Shown here: one piece after another, positions 32,036 through 32,615 of the stretch | Layout of the letters: each line of letters opens with the position of its first letter | Position numbering within the stretch: the first letter of the stretch is position 1 | Source: Bacteroidota bacterium | Lineage (GTDB): Bacteria > Bacteroidota > Bacteroidia > AKYH767-A > JABDAW01 | DNA: 32,615 nt | NCBI GenBank assembly: GCA_013288905.1 | Contig: JABDAW010000014.1 | Coordinates: 1 to 32,615 of the forward strand | Direction of reading: 5' to 3' | Translations under genes and position numbers: made by a program | The notes under the pieces: model-generated | Database searches by the model: none | What the model was told of the DNA's origin: nothing | Seen by the model: only the letters and a program-made list of their open reading frames with translations

Positions 32036-32615
32036 GTTTCCTTTCCAAAATATTCTCAAAACCAGAGCCGCCTCAAGCAGCGATAGATTATTCGTCAGTC
32101 ATCACGGATATGCACTCTCATATTATTCCTGGCATTGATGATGGTGCGCAAACCATTGAGGATTCTATGATTATCGTAAAGGGTCTTTATAATTTAGGTT
32201 TCAGAAAACTGATTACCACGCCTCACATAATGAGTGATTATTATAAAAACACCCCGGAAAATATTAATGCGGGACTGGAAAAGGTGAGAGAAGCCATTGC
32301 AAAGGATGGGTTGGATATTACAATTAATGCGGCTGCCGAATATTATCTTGATGAGCAATTCATTCAGAAATTAAACAGTCCTGATGTGCTGACTTTTGGC
32401 AATGGTTATCTGCTATTCGAGACCTCATATATCAACCGTCCTGAAAATCTTTACTCAAGTATATTTGCCATTCAATCCAAAGGTTTGAAGCCTGTCTTGG
32501 CTCATCCCGAGAGATATCCATTCTTCTACGAAGACTTCGATGAATACAAAAAACTTCATGACCGGGGAGTGCTTTTGCAATTAAATACCAACTCCCTTAC
32601 CGGATATTATTCCCC
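32032..32615 (+). CDS. CpsB/CapC (YwqE)-like tyrosine-protein phosphatase, truncated by window end
   Basis: My translation: MSFLSKIFSKPEPPQAAIDYSSVITDMHSHIIPGIDDGAQTIEDSMIIVKGLYNLGFRKLITTPHIM...LAHPERYPFFYEDF; HxH and DDG PHP-type motifs; ATGA overlap with upstream stop. Confidence 0.88.
   Translation, partial: MSFLSKIFSKPEPPQAAIDYSSVITDMHSHIIPGIDDGAQTIEDSMIIVKGLYNLGFRKLITTPHIMSDYYKNTPENINAGLEKVREAIAKDGLDITINAAAEYYLDEQFIQKLNSPDVLTFGNGYLLFETSYINRPENLYSSIFAIQSKGLKPVLAHPERYPFFYEDFDEYKKLHDRGVLLQLNTNSLTGYYS

Overview
The window is chromosomal Bacteroidota-type DNA: AT-rich, SD-less leaders, TAnnTTTG promoters, T9SS C-terminal sorting domains. From left to right it holds: a DUF2442/DUF4160 gene pair; a threonine aldolase; a 2-TM protein; tRNA-Phe(GAA); a large uncharacterised ORF followed by pheT and pheS in reversed order; a convergent alanine dehydrogenase; an orphan 327-aa protein; a complete minus-strand rRNA operon (16S, tRNA-Ile, tRNA-Ala, 23S, 5S, terminator); three T9SS-sorted surface/secreted proteins; an orphan 213-aa protein; a type II topoisomerase B subunit (parE-like); and an exopolysaccharide nucleotide-sugar cluster (galE, rfbB, SDR epimerase, truncated CpsB-like phosphatase). 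No CRISPR array, transposase or prophage was seen. The most notable signals are: (1) a 16S rRNA 3' tail reading GGAAUAUCUCCUUUCU instead of GGAACACCUCCUUUCU, so the anti-Shine-Dalgarno core is altered, with a further C-to-U change in helix 45; (2) two unrelated intergenic arrays that both have an exact 21-bp period (about 12 and 9 units), each upstream of a T9SS gene, one bounded by a 10-bp inverted repeat; (3) a perfect 27-bp inverted repeat with a 7-nt loop between convergent genes, whose arm resembles a repeat tract beside the rRNA terminator; (4) tandem, near-duplicate rRNA promoters; (5) a tRNA-Phe / unknown gene / pheT / pheS cluster. I could not run any search, so family names rest on recognised motifs only.
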